A stretch of DNA of 10,625 nt from G020350405 sp964513655 (GTDB lineage Bacteria; Planctomycetota; Phycisphaerae; Sedimentisphaerales; Anaerobacaceae). Positions within the stretch are counted from its first letter, which is position 1. Each line of letters starts with the position of its first letter. Where the stretch lies: the NCBI GenBank assembly GCA_964513655.1, contig CAZENQ010000106.1:1-10625 (forward strand), given 5' to 3'. The notes beneath the pieces were generated by a model, which ran no database searches, was not told the origin of the DNA, and saw only the letters and a list, made by a program, of their open reading frames with translations. Of the stretch, positions 1 through 6,890 are shown in pieces. Both the position numbers and the translations under genes were made by a program.

Positions 1-408
1 ACAATGCACTCCTTGAGTGCCACACACGCCGTCCAGCGGCTCTTGGACCTCTTCCCGCCCAACGAAAGAGACCTTGCCAGACAAACCCTGAGTGTCGCCA
101 TCAAGGCAATCATCAGCCAGATATTAATGCCGAGTATCAAAGAAGGAGTCGACAGAATGCCTGCCATTGAGATACTCCTTGCAAACCCGACTACCGGAAA
201 ACTAATCTATGAAGGACGCGAAACTGAGCTGCCCACCCTCATCAGAAGTTGTAAAGAAGAGGGTATGCAGGATTTTACTGACACCCTTGTTGAAATGATA
301 CAAAACGGAAGTATAGAGGCAAAAGAAGCCTATAAGCACGCGCCAAACGTCGACGAGCTCAAAATGGCGCTAAAGGGTATCAGAGCCGATACTACCGGCA
401 TCTTGTGA
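1..408 (+). CDS. pilT: PilT-like type IV pilus retraction ATPase, C-terminal part (5' end outside window)
   Basis: This is the C-terminal third of a PilT-family ATPase, a cytoplasmic hexameric motor that powers pilus disassembly and twitching. The frame is open from base 1 and begins TMHSLSATHAVQRLLDLFPP, which matches the PilT His-box region (TLHT..A...I.R.L..FPP). The ATG at base 4 is therefore an internal methionine, and Walker A and B lie upstream of the window. Further PilT signatures follow: an R-Q-x-L stretch and VISQ-like ISQIL near residues 27-42, then R-x-P-A-IEILL near 52-60, and a GMQDF.D.L..M...G.I...EA..HA block near 88-113, ending in LKGI. The stop at 406-408 is followed 35 bases later by the next gene, suggesting one operon. 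PilT and the related PilU are hard to separate from the C-terminus alone, but the GMQ-type motif favours PilT. Confidence 0.88.
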   Translation, partial: TMHSLSATHAVQRLLDLFPPNERDLARQTLSVAIKAIISQILMPSIKEGVDRMPAIEILLANPTTGKLIYEGRETELPTLIRSCKEEGMQDFTDTLVEMIQNGSIEAKEAYKHAPNVDELKMALKGIRADTTGIL

Positions 409-443
409 GTTGTAAAAATACTGTTTTATAAACGGAGTCTTTT

Positions 444-2108
444 ATGCCGGGATTATTGCTGAGTGCTGTCGAATACGGCGGCTATATATCCATACTTAAA
501 TTTCTCGTATTTCTCGTCTTGTTCTTTCTGTGGTTACCATTGATAAGTTGGGTTTACAACGACGCTAGGGCGGTCGGAACAAAAGAAAACCTCTGGGCCA
601 CTGTCATCTTTGCCACAGGGGCCGCCTCCGCAATAATCTGCCTCCTAATACCCATTTTCCCAATCGGACCGCTCTTCTTTCTTATAGTCGTCGCTGCTGC
701 CGCAATGAGCTATGTTATCCACCGCAACGCCAGAGTCCCCCAGTTTGACCGCGTCCTCACGCCGGAACACATCAAAGGACTCTTCGAAAACCAGCAAAAG
801 AAAATGGACGCCATCAGTGCTCTCATCTTCATAACGCCAAACAACAACGAGATACCTGTCCCTGAACCCAGAACACCCGACTACTTCGGCTACAAAACAG
901 CTTATGACATCTTCACCGATGCTATGTGGAGAAGGGCAAGCGACGTTATATTTGGACCGACTCCACAGGAATACAACGTCACTTACTTCATCGATGGCGC
1001 AGGCTTAAAGCAGAACCCTATCCCAAGAGACCAGATGGATTATTTCCTTCGATTTGTCAAAAACCTCGCCAGCCTCGACCCTAACGAGAAGAGAAAACCT
1101 CAAAAAGGAAAGTTCAGAATACACAAGGAAAAAGAAAATTATGACTGGGAAATAACCACCGCCGGTTCTACCGCAGGAGAGCACCTCAGCTTGAAACAAA
1201 TGACCGAACAGGCCATCACAAAACTCGCCGATATCAACTTGATGCCTGAACAATACGAGCAGATGAACCGAATTAGAGACGTAAAACAGGGTCTGTTCAT
1301 CCTTTCCGGCCCAAGAAAAACTGGAGTAACAAGCACATTCTATTCTCTGCTTAGAAATCACGATGCCTTCCTAAGCAGCATCTCTACACTTGAAAGGCAA
1401 CCCTCACTCGACCTGCCCAATATAACCCAAAACACATATACCCTCAGTGACACCGGCACAACCAAATTCGCCAAAAAGTTGCAGACAGTCATAAGAACCG
1501 AGCCCGACGTCGTCGGTGTCGCCGGCTGCACCGACGCCGAAACTGCACAAATAGCCTGCGCTGCCGCCAAAGACGGAAAAACCATATATCTGACGCTCGA
1601 AGCTGACAACGTGATAAAGGCCGTCGGAAAATGGGTGAAATTAGTCGGAAACAAAAACCTCGCCGTCGAACCACTCCTCGGTATAAGCAACCAGAGACTG
1701 GTCAGAAAACTCTGTAACGAGTGTAAGCAGGCTTACGAACCTAATAAAGAGCTGCTTAGAAAGTTCAACATCCCCCCTGATAAGGCAAAGGTACTCTATC
1801 GGGCCGGAAAAGTAATATACGACAAACGAGGCAAACCCAGTACCTGCGATAACTGTCAGGGAACTGGCTTCTTCGGAAGAATGTGCGTATTCGAAATAAT
1901 TATCTTGAATGGCCAGCTCAGAAACATCATCGTACAGGCAAAGTCGCTCTCCGAAATCAGCACACAGTTTAGACGAGCTAAAATGCTCTACCTCCAGGAG
2001 CAGGCCCTCAGAAAGGTTATTGATGGAACAACTTCCGTCAATGAAATGGTTAGAATACTTTCAACACCCAAAAGACAAAAAGCAAGAAGACCGGAACAAA
2101 AACCATAA
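444..2108 (+). CDS. Membrane-anchored GspE/PilB-fold protein with degenerate ATPase motifs (probable pseudo-ATPase)
   Basis: This 554-residue protein belongs to the type II secretion/type IV pilus assembly ATPase superfamily by fold. Three hydrophobic segments (about residues 15-38, 50-70 and 73-92) precede a GspE N2-like domain (about 150-265, with ASDVIFGP and KPQKGKFRI). The ATPase domain follows, then a zinc site with C424, C427, C468 and C471, and the family C-terminus (QRLVRKLC, GTGFFGR..VFEI, LRKVIDG). The catalytic motifs are altered. Walker A at 289-296 reads GPRKTGVT, with valine 295 in place of the lysine. The Walker B region reads VAGCTD, with glycine 361 where the family has glutamate. 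The Asp box has E317 followed by R318. The His-box histidine is E386. The fold is thus kept while ATP hydrolysis is probably lost. GGAG at 434-437, six bases before the ATG, fixes the start. Its place between pilT and a membrane gene suggests a scaffold or platform role; that is inference. It would probably be auto-annotated as GspE or PilB. Confidence 0.85.
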   Translation: MPGLLLSAVEYGGYISILKFLVFLVLFFLWLPLISWVYNDARAVGTKENLWATVIFATGAASAIICLLIPIFPIGPLFFLIVVAAAAMSYVIHRNARVPQFDRVLTPEHIKGLFENQQKKMDAISALIFITPNNNEIPVPEPRTPDYFGYKTAYDIFTDAMWRRASDVIFGPTPQEYNVTYFIDGAGLKQNPIPRDQMDYFLRFVKNLASLDPNEKRKPQKGKFRIHKEKENYDWEITTAGSTAGEHLSLKQMTEQAITKLADINLMPEQYEQMNRIRDVKQGLFILSGPRKTGVTSTFYSLLRNHDAFLSSISTLERQPSLDLPNITQNTYTLSDTGTTKFAKKLQTVIRTEPDVVGVAGCTDAETAQIACAAAKDGKTIYLTLEADNVIKAVGKWVKLVGNKNLAVEPLLGISNQRLVRKLCNECKQAYEPNKELLRKFNIPPDKAKVLYRAGKVIYDKRGKPSTCDNCQGTGFFGRMCVFEIIILNGQLRNIIVQAKSLSEISTQFRRAKMLYLQEQALRKVIDGTTSVNEMVRILSTPKRQKARRPEQKP

Positions 2109-2167
2109 AGTGCGATTATCCGGATGCGATTACCTGATGAATCATTTATGAATCGGAGAAATTTCTA

Positions 2168-3934
2168 ATGGCCGCCTTAGCTGTAATTGTGATTATCTTG
2201 GCTTGTGTTGCTTACCAGTATCTAAAAGGCACCCTTGTTAAAGCATTCGCTGCCGTGATAGCCGCTGTCTGTGCAAGCGTCGTTGCCTTCACCTACTTTG
2301 AATCCTTGGCAAACGTCCTCATCAGCCGCAACAAACTCGTACCCTGGTCTCAGCCGCTCGCTTTCGTGCTGCTCTTTGTCGTGGCCTTCGCCGTCCTGCA
2401 GACAATCGCCTCACTGCTGACGCGCAGGCCCGTCGACCTCGGACTTGCACCCGAGCGCATCGGACGCGTCCTTTGTGGAATAATCTTGGGCCTCCTCATA
2501 TCCGGCCTCGTACTCACAGCCGCCGCTATGGCGCCGATTCCAACCAAATACCCCTACCAGCGATTTGACGCCGCAAGACCCAATGCCGAAAATCCCGGCA
2601 AAACCCTGTTCAATGCCGACGGCTTCGCCGCCGGATGGTTCAGCATCTTAAGCAGCGGCAGCTTCAGCGGAAAAACAAGTTTTGCAACCATACATCCCGA
2701 TTTCTTAGACCAGCTCGCCCTGAATCGACACAATATCTCAGACGGAATATCAATCATCACCACCTCACAGCCCATTGAAGTTCCAAAGAAAAACGCCGTC
2801 TGGCCCGCGCCTGAAGACCTCAAAGACTCAGATGGTACACCCGCCCCCCAAAAAAGCGCCCACACCCTTACAATCGCGAGAGTAGGATTAAGAAAGAACG
2901 CACTAAAAGACGCCGGCACCTTTACTCTTTCTCAACTAAGACTTGTTGCCAAACAAAAAACCGACAACAAGGGTAATTTCGCCGGAAAAGGAAAAAATGT
3001 TTATCCCATAGGATACCTCAAAACCGCAAACCAACTCACCGTAAAACAATTAAACGACCAGATAAAGATAGACCGCACCGATTTCCCCGGCAAGGTAAGG
3101 TGGATTGACTTCGCGTTTCAAGTCCCCAACGGCTTTGTCCCCGTCCTCGTCCAGTTCAAGCTAAACAACATCGCCGAGCTGCCCGCACCCGTAACCTACG
3201 AACAGGCGCCGCCCCCTGCCCCCTTCATTCAAATGTCCGAATGTGTAACCGACATCGCCCGGCTCCAGCCCATTACCTCCGCTAAAATCCACGGCATCGA
3301 ATTGGCTGCGGGCACCAAGCTCCTGTCCGGTTCAAACCTCAACATAAGCGACCCAAACCAGTGGCGAAACTTCCAGTCAGAACGCAGCCAAAAGCCTGCT
3401 CAGTTCGACGAGGGCAGAATCAACTACGTCAGGGCAGAAGTGATTTTAGAAAAACCGGCTGAAGATGAAGAAGCCCCCGCCAAAAAGAAACGCACAGGCA
3501 TCCAGCCACTTTCCAAAATGTTAAAACCCCTCGACGGTTACAAATTACTTTCACTAAGGTGCAACAACCCCTCCGCCGGCCTCGCAATAAAAGCTGACCA
3601 GTTACCGACCCTTGTGGAACTTTCCGGCTTGATTCATCCCCCAGTCGGCGTCATCGCCTCAACCAAACGAGGCGACCAGCTCATCTATGAGGTCGACTAC
3701 TGCGCTCTAACCGCAGAGCAAACACCGGATGGCCTCACCATCACCGAAGATAAGACGGTCGCCCGGCCCTTCCCCGACACCGTCTGGCTCACCGCGCAGG
3801 CCCAGACCATATCCGAGTTTTACGTCCTCTATCTGGTTAAGACCGGCAAAAGAGCAATTATTACCGCGGCCAAATCCGCTGATGCGCAGACCCCCGCCGC
3901 GTTCAAAGAATTCGAGGGCTTCTCCGTAAAATAG
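2168..3934 (+). CDS. Large membrane protein with CvpA-like N-terminus and ~465-residue soluble region of unknown function
   Basis: The 588-residue product begins with four hydrophobic segments (about residues 2-20, 24-47, 61-83 and 101-121). Their spacing, together with the YQYLKGTLVKAF stretch after the first helix, resembles the CvpA (colicin V production) family. The rest, from about residue 125, is hydrophilic and unrecognised. It is rich in prolines, with a PPPAPF run, and has a charged E/K linker near residues 429-441 (EKPAEDEEAPAKKK). No enzyme motif, zinc motif or peptidoglycan-binding signature is visible. GGAGA at 2155-2159, eight bases before ATG, supports the start. The gap from the preceding gene is 59 bases with no terminator, so the gene probably shares its transcript with pilT and the GspE-like gene. 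The CvpA assignment rests on topology and a weak pattern; a family-specific membrane protein unrelated to CvpA remains possible. Typical CvpA proteins are only about 160-200 residues, so the C-terminal extension is large. Confidence 0.75.
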   Translation: MAALAVIVIILACVAYQYLKGTLVKAFAAVIAAVCASVVAFTYFESLANVLISRNKLVPWSQPLAFVLLFVVAFAVLQTIASLLTRRPVDLGLAPERIGRVLCGIILGLLISGLVLTAAAMAPIPTKYPYQRFDAARPNAENPGKTLFNADGFAAGWFSILSSGSFSGKTSFATIHPDFLDQLALNRHNISDGISIITTSQPIEVPKKNAVWPAPEDLKDSDGTPAPQKSAHTLTIARVGLRKNALKDAGTFTLSQLRLVAKQKTDNKGNFAGKGKNVYPIGYLKTANQLTVKQLNDQIKIDRTDFPGKVRWIDFAFQVPNGFVPVLVQFKLNNIAELPAPVTYEQAPPPAPFIQMSECVTDIARLQPITSAKIHGIELAAGTKLLSGSNLNISDPNQWRNFQSERSQKPAQFDEGRINYVRAEVILEKPAEDEEAPAKKKRTGIQPLSKMLKPLDGYKLLSLRCNNPSAGLAIKADQLPTLVELSGLIHPPVGVIASTKRGDQLIYEVDYCALTAEQTPDGLTITEDKTVARPFPDTVWLTAQAQTISEFYVLYLVKTGKRAIITAAKSADAQTPAAFKEFEGFSVK

Positions 3935-4010
3935 CACGAACGTCTCTCTCCTCAAGTCCACCCGTTCGAGACACCAGACCCTCCTCAACCGCCCCTCTGC
4001 GAGTTCTAAC

Positions 4011-4160
4011 CTAACAGCACACAGCTAATTCTTCCAGGTCCAGCTCCATCAGATGCTCAAGATAGGTATTCAAATCCTCCTCGGAAAAACTGGCCAGAAA
4101 CTCCGGCTTCGCACTCTTGTTAATCTCGCATATGCAGTCTATCAACTCCCTTTTACTCAT
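4011..4160 (-). CDS. Small conserved-looking acidic protein, 49 residues, function unknown
   Basis: The reverse strand encodes MSKRELIDCICEINKSAKPE followed by an acidic, leucine-rich helix-like half (LASFSEEDLNTYLEHLMELD) and ends in VCC. The pattern resembles two short amphipathic helices joined by the K-P-E-F turn. An AAGGA ribosome binding site (complement of 4170-4174) lies nine bases before the ATG at 4160, and the frame is closed by TAG at 4013-4011. I recall similar small proteins in planctomycete genomes but cannot name a family or function. The gene has no close neighbour on its strand: the next reverse gene ends 343 bases upstream, and the forward CvpA-like gene ends 76 bases away in convergent orientation. 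The good ribosome binding site and clearly protein-like composition argue for a real gene despite its size. Confidence 0.68.
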   Translation of the reverse strand: MSKRELIDCICEINKSAKPEFLASFSEEDLNTYLEHLMELDLEELAVCC

Positions 4161-4502
4161 ACCCATATATCCTTAACAGCACCTCTTATCTGCCCCCTTC
4201 GAACTTCCGCAATATCGACACCACGCTCTTTTTTTCTTTAGCTCACCTCTGACTCCATCCCCCAGCGACCTATAACCCAAACCACTATATAGCATCCCCC
4301 CTGCCGCCCGTACTACAACATGTAGCCCAACCCGCCAAACTCCCTTCCCCGCCCGCACCAATGTCCAATAAAATCACCCCCACCACCAAACTACCCCCAC
4401 CAAAAAAATTTATAAACTTCACGTTTTTTTACCAACCTCCTCGTCTTTCAGAACAACACCCTTATCCTAAAGTTTTCCTTCTTTTCGATAACGGTTTCGC
4501 TA
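4161..4502. other. Gene-free C-rich, G-poor spacer
   Basis: No convincing gene lies in this 342-base stretch between two reverse-strand genes. Its + strand is strikingly skewed: bases 4321-4440 contain 51 C and only 7 G. A run of seven A (4402-4408) and one of seven T (4424-4430) flank a short AT-rich segment but form at best a weak A:T stem. As RNA read from the + strand, the region would be unstructured and C-rich, as Rho-loading sites are; that is an inference, because the whole window is C-skewed. Confidence 0.5.
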
Positions 4503-5438
4503 TTATCGATCCTCAACATTTACTCGCATAGCCGCTCGCAAGCGGTTCAGAAATTGTTTGTCCGAAGGTCTATAGCGATGAAAGTCAGACCCGACTTGGA
4601 GTGTAGTACCAATAATGGCGAAATCACCAATCTGTGTTTCACCCTTATACATCCGAACTCCAATGACATTCTTGGTCCAAAGAAGGCCTGGCGTGTACTC
4701 CATTTTGTATTTGCAGGTATCCAATACATCATAGATCCTCATGATCGCCTCGCTATCCATCACTATGATTTCTTCATACCCCAAAGGTGCACTACGCGAA
4801 AGCTGAGGAGAAGAGTTCCATATCTGTAACTTATCACTATTTTTCAAATTCCTCATTATATGCGAAATGTCTATTTCGGTAATTACCTTAACAATTCCCA
4901 CCCACGCCAAAAAACAGACGATTGAGCCAGAGAAGATTGCGTGCAAAACATCGTGGCTTTCCAAAATTCCAGGCTTGTCGCCTCTAAACCGTACCGTCAA
5001 CTGCAATGCGATGAGATTGACTGAGGCTGAAGCGAGTATTACTGCAAAGACAAAACCAATGGTTTCTACCAGTAGTGTACACAATATCAAGGTCGAGATG
5101 GATACCAGGATTAACAAGACATATCGTATTTTCACCCTTGCAAAGGAAACAAACACACCTACCTTGCCACATATCAAGCGAAGTAGTAACAGCGATATGA
5201 GCAGCCCTTCAACGATCAAAGCAATCCTTAACGCAACAGAGAAACTTACGTTTGATTGCAAGAACAAGAGAGAAATCAGCATCAAAGCAAAAACTGCTTC
5301 CAATAAAATACCCCGGGTCTTCATCTTCAGAAAAGATTCCCATGCCCCCGCACTAGGAAGCTTCGGGCGCAGAATCATTAGCAACAGGAAAAAACCTATC
5401 GAACTTAAAACAATCAGTGATAAAAGAACAGTAATCAT
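4503..5438 (-). CDS. Six-helix membrane protein with cytosolic or extracytosolic C-terminal domain, function unknown
   Basis: This 311-residue product has six predicted membrane segments at about residues 4-23, 45-61, 69-90, 105-125, 127-149 and 165-188. A roughly 120-residue soluble domain follows, with alternating hydrophobic strands (EEIIVMDSEAIMRIYDVL, then VIGVRMYKG and FAIIGTTLQVG). I recognise no family, and there are no conserved transporter, kinase or protease motifs. CTCC at 5446-5449 on the + strand is a GGAG ribosome binding site seven bases before the ATG at 5438, supporting this strand and start. The gene is visibly more A/T-rich than the EF-G-like and rho genes, so it could be a more recent arrival. 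It diverges from the pseudopilin gene and probably has its own promoter in the 251-base gap. An opposite-strand open frame overlaps its 5' half but reads as a poor, charged protein with no ribosome binding site. Confidence 0.72.
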   Translation of the reverse strand: MITVLLSLIVLSSIGFFLLLMILRPKLPSAGAWESFLKMKTRGILLEAVFALMLISLLFLQSNVSFSVALRIALIVEGLLISLLLLRLICGKVGVFVSFARVKIRYVLLILVSISTLILCTLLVETIGFVFAVILASASVNLIALQLTVRFRGDKPGILESHDVLHAIFSGSIVCFLAWVGIVKVITEIDISHIMRNLKNSDKLQIWNSSPQLSRSAPLGYEEIIVMDSEAIMRIYDVLDTCKYKMEYTPGLLWTKNVIGVRMYKGETQIGDFAIIGTTLQVGSDFHRYRPSDKQFLNRLRAAMRVNVEDR

Positions 5439-5562
5439 TATCCGACTCCGTTATCTCCACACTGCTAATCTGCCGTCGCATATCATATAAGCAGTATAGC
5501 CGGAATTTAGGGTACTTCCAGAACTTTTTATAATACTTTCATCTGCCTCCCTCTGCCCCCCT

Positions 5563-5587
5563 GTTCCACTACCCAAAATCCATCCAC
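5563..5587 (+). repeat. 25-base intergenic repeat, copy 1
   Basis: This segment starts GTTCCACTACCCAAAATCC and is identical over 25 bases to 6740-6764. It lies about 50 bases upstream of the possible -10 element of the pseudopilin gene, in a C-rich, G-poor context. The flanking sequence differs between the two copies, so it is a short discrete element and not part of a larger duplication. Possible roles are a regulator binding site or a fragment of a dispersed repeat. Confidence 0.85.
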
Positions 5588-5611
5588 CAAACTGCCTGGA
5601 AATAAAAAATC

Positions 5612-5640
5612 TTTTTTTTATAAGGCGATTTTGATAAAAT
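5612..5640 (+). promoter_or_regulatory. Possible promoter for the pseudopilin gene
   Basis: TGA-TAAAAT at 5632-5640 resembles an extended -10 element, with a T-rich stretch around 5612-5618 at -35 distance that matches the consensus poorly. It would give a leader of about 45-75 bases before the gene. The AT-rich patch also contains other TATA-like words, so the assignment is weak. Confidence 0.3.
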
Positions 5641-5689
5641 TACTCACGTCAAACGGACCTAATTAAATTTTTCAGCGTCTAAATCGAAA

Positions 5690-6628
5690 ATGTTAGCTAC
5701 GTGTAACAGGTTTCGCCGTATGACAGGCAAGATAATACACCAAGCGTTTACTTTAATTGAGATATTGGTTGTTATTGCGATAATCTCATTGCTGATGGGG
5801 ATACTTTTGCCTGCACTCGGCCGAGCACGTGAAGAAGGACGTTGCGCTGTGTGTCTTGCCAATGTCAGGCGTATTTCCATGGCAGGCACTATATATGCAC
5901 TTGAAAATGACGGCTTTCTTCCACCTTTTCGGATGACTAAAAGGAACCCTGAAGACACCTCTAATTTTGTAAACAGGTACGGCCGCGAAAAGCCCCGCTG
6001 GCCATGGTTTTTTGACCACGGTATAGGGCCTGTAATCAACCCTGCCCCTTATATTAAAGACCCTGGTGATACATTTGGAGATAGTGATACCCTGATTATG
6101 ACTAACGATTTCTTTATGTGTCCTTCATTTAGACACCGAGACTTTGATAAAAGAGATATCCGTAACGGCTCATACGGCTATAATTACCAGTACTTAGGCA
6201 ACACCAGAACCGAAACCGACGGCGATACAGTTATCTTCAAAAATTTTCCAGTGCACATGCTCAATATACACAGGCCCGTCGAGACTATTATCATTGCCGA
6301 TAGTCGAGGAGCCAGTGAGGGCAGGGGTCGCAGCGTTGCTCACGGCAGGCATTCGTACACACTTGACCCCCCCAAGCTCGCAAGAAGTAAAGGGGCGCAG
6401 AATTTTGCACACAAATCTCAATCAGGACTTGAGAATCAACACTCGCCGACCGAAGCAAGACACAGCCGCAAAGTAAATGTTTCCTTTCTTGATGGTCACG
6501 CTGCAAAGATGACGCTCAAAGAAATGGGATATGCACTCGATTCTGACGGCTATGTTATCGCTGACGATCCGGCCGGCACTAACCGTCTGTGGACCGGAAC
6601 CGGCCACGACGAGCCACAGGCAAATTAG
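5690..6628 (+). CDS. Type IV pilin-like/T2SS pseudopilin-like protein with H-X9-DG C-terminal motif
   Basis: The protein carries a class III prepilin signal: a short basic leader, then HQAFTLIEILVVIAII. The predicted prepilin peptidase cut lies between A19 and F20, and E24 is the conserved fifth residue of the mature chain. The hydrophobic helix runs about 21-41 and is followed by PALGRAREEGR, as in planctomycete pseudopilins. Near the C-terminus H258 is followed after exactly nine residues by D268-G269, the H-X9-DG signature of a prepilin-associated family abundant in Planctomycetota and Lentisphaerae. It would be inserted in the inner membrane and matured by a prepilin peptidase not encoded here. 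Its cargo or ligand is unknown. Neither start has a strong ribosome binding site. The ATG at 5720 (residue 11) gives a nine-residue leader and has AGG nine bases upstream, so it may be the true start. The gene appears to stand alone. Confidence 0.88.
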   Translation: MLATCNRFRRMTGKIIHQAFTLIEILVVIAIISLLMGILLPALGRAREEGRCAVCLANVRRISMAGTIYALENDGFLPPFRMTKRNPEDTSNFVNRYGREKPRWPWFFDHGIGPVINPAPYIKDPGDTFGDSDTLIMTNDFFMCPSFRHRDFDKRDIRNGSYGYNYQYLGNTRTETDGDTVIFKNFPVHMLNIHRPVETIIIADSRGASEGRGRSVAHGRHSYTLDPPKLARSKGAQNFAHKSQSGLENQHSPTEARHSRKVNVSFLDGHAAKMTLKEMGYALDSDGYVIADDPAGTNRLWTGTGHDEPQAN

Positions 6629-6649
6629 GTTCTGACTTGATTTGTTTTT

Positions 6650-6706
6650 CTCGCTCGTTGCATATCTTTGCTTTTGTCTTATTTCCTGTCTTTTAAAATA
6701 AGCGAG
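6650..6706 (+). terminator. Possible stem-loop after the pseudopilin gene
   Basis: CTTATTT (6678-6684) can pair with AAATAAG (6696-6702) around an 11-base loop, and CTCGC (6650-6654) can pair with GCGAG (6702-6706) outside it, apart from the shared base. No T-run follows, so it is not a standard intrinsic terminator; it begins 22 bases after the stop codon. The downstream C-rich tract would also suit Rho-dependent ending. Confidence 0.25.
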
Positions 6707-6739
6707 TCCCCTGCCATCCTTGCCCACCGCACCACTGCC

Positions 6740-6764
6740 GTTCCACTACCCAAAATCCATCCAC
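6740..6764 (+). repeat. 25-base intergenic repeat, copy 2
   Basis: This is an exact copy of 5563-5587, ending about 46 bases upstream of the -35 of the proposed EF-G-like promoter. It sits in a tract (about 6717-6835) with roughly one G in ten bases. A shorter word, GTTCCACTA, recurs near 8995 after the EF-G-like gene. Confidence 0.85.
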
Positions 6765-6810
6765 AAACCCGGTCTAATCGCAATTACTAGCCCCCAAACC
6801 AAAAAATTCC

Positions 6811-6839
6811 TTGTCCTTACCCCCCTGTTACTGTAATAT
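6811..6839 (+). promoter_or_regulatory. Possible promoter for the EF-G-like gene
   Basis: TTGTCC (6811-6816) and TAATAT (6834-6839) are separated by 17 bases, each matching four of six sigma-70-type consensus positions. The implied leader is about 45 bases. Positional fit is good, but the matches are modest. Confidence 0.4.
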
Positions 6840-6890
6840 CTGATTTTTCGACGAAAACGCATAACAATTTAGTCTTTTGGAGATTCGAAA

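Noticed and set aside
4173..4361. Reverse 62-codon open frame in the C-rich spacer
   Set aside because: It is a Gly/Arg/Val-rich product of skewed sequence with no recognisable pattern, and its end abuts the ribosome binding site of the 49-residue gene.
4402..4430. A7 and T7 runs as a bidirectional terminator
   Set aside because: The stem would be A:T only with a 15-base loop, too weak for an intrinsic terminator.
4867..5490. Forward 207-codon open frame
   Set aside because: It lies opposite the membrane protein gene, has no ribosome binding site, and reads as a charged, motif-free protein; the reverse frame has GGAG and clear membrane helices.
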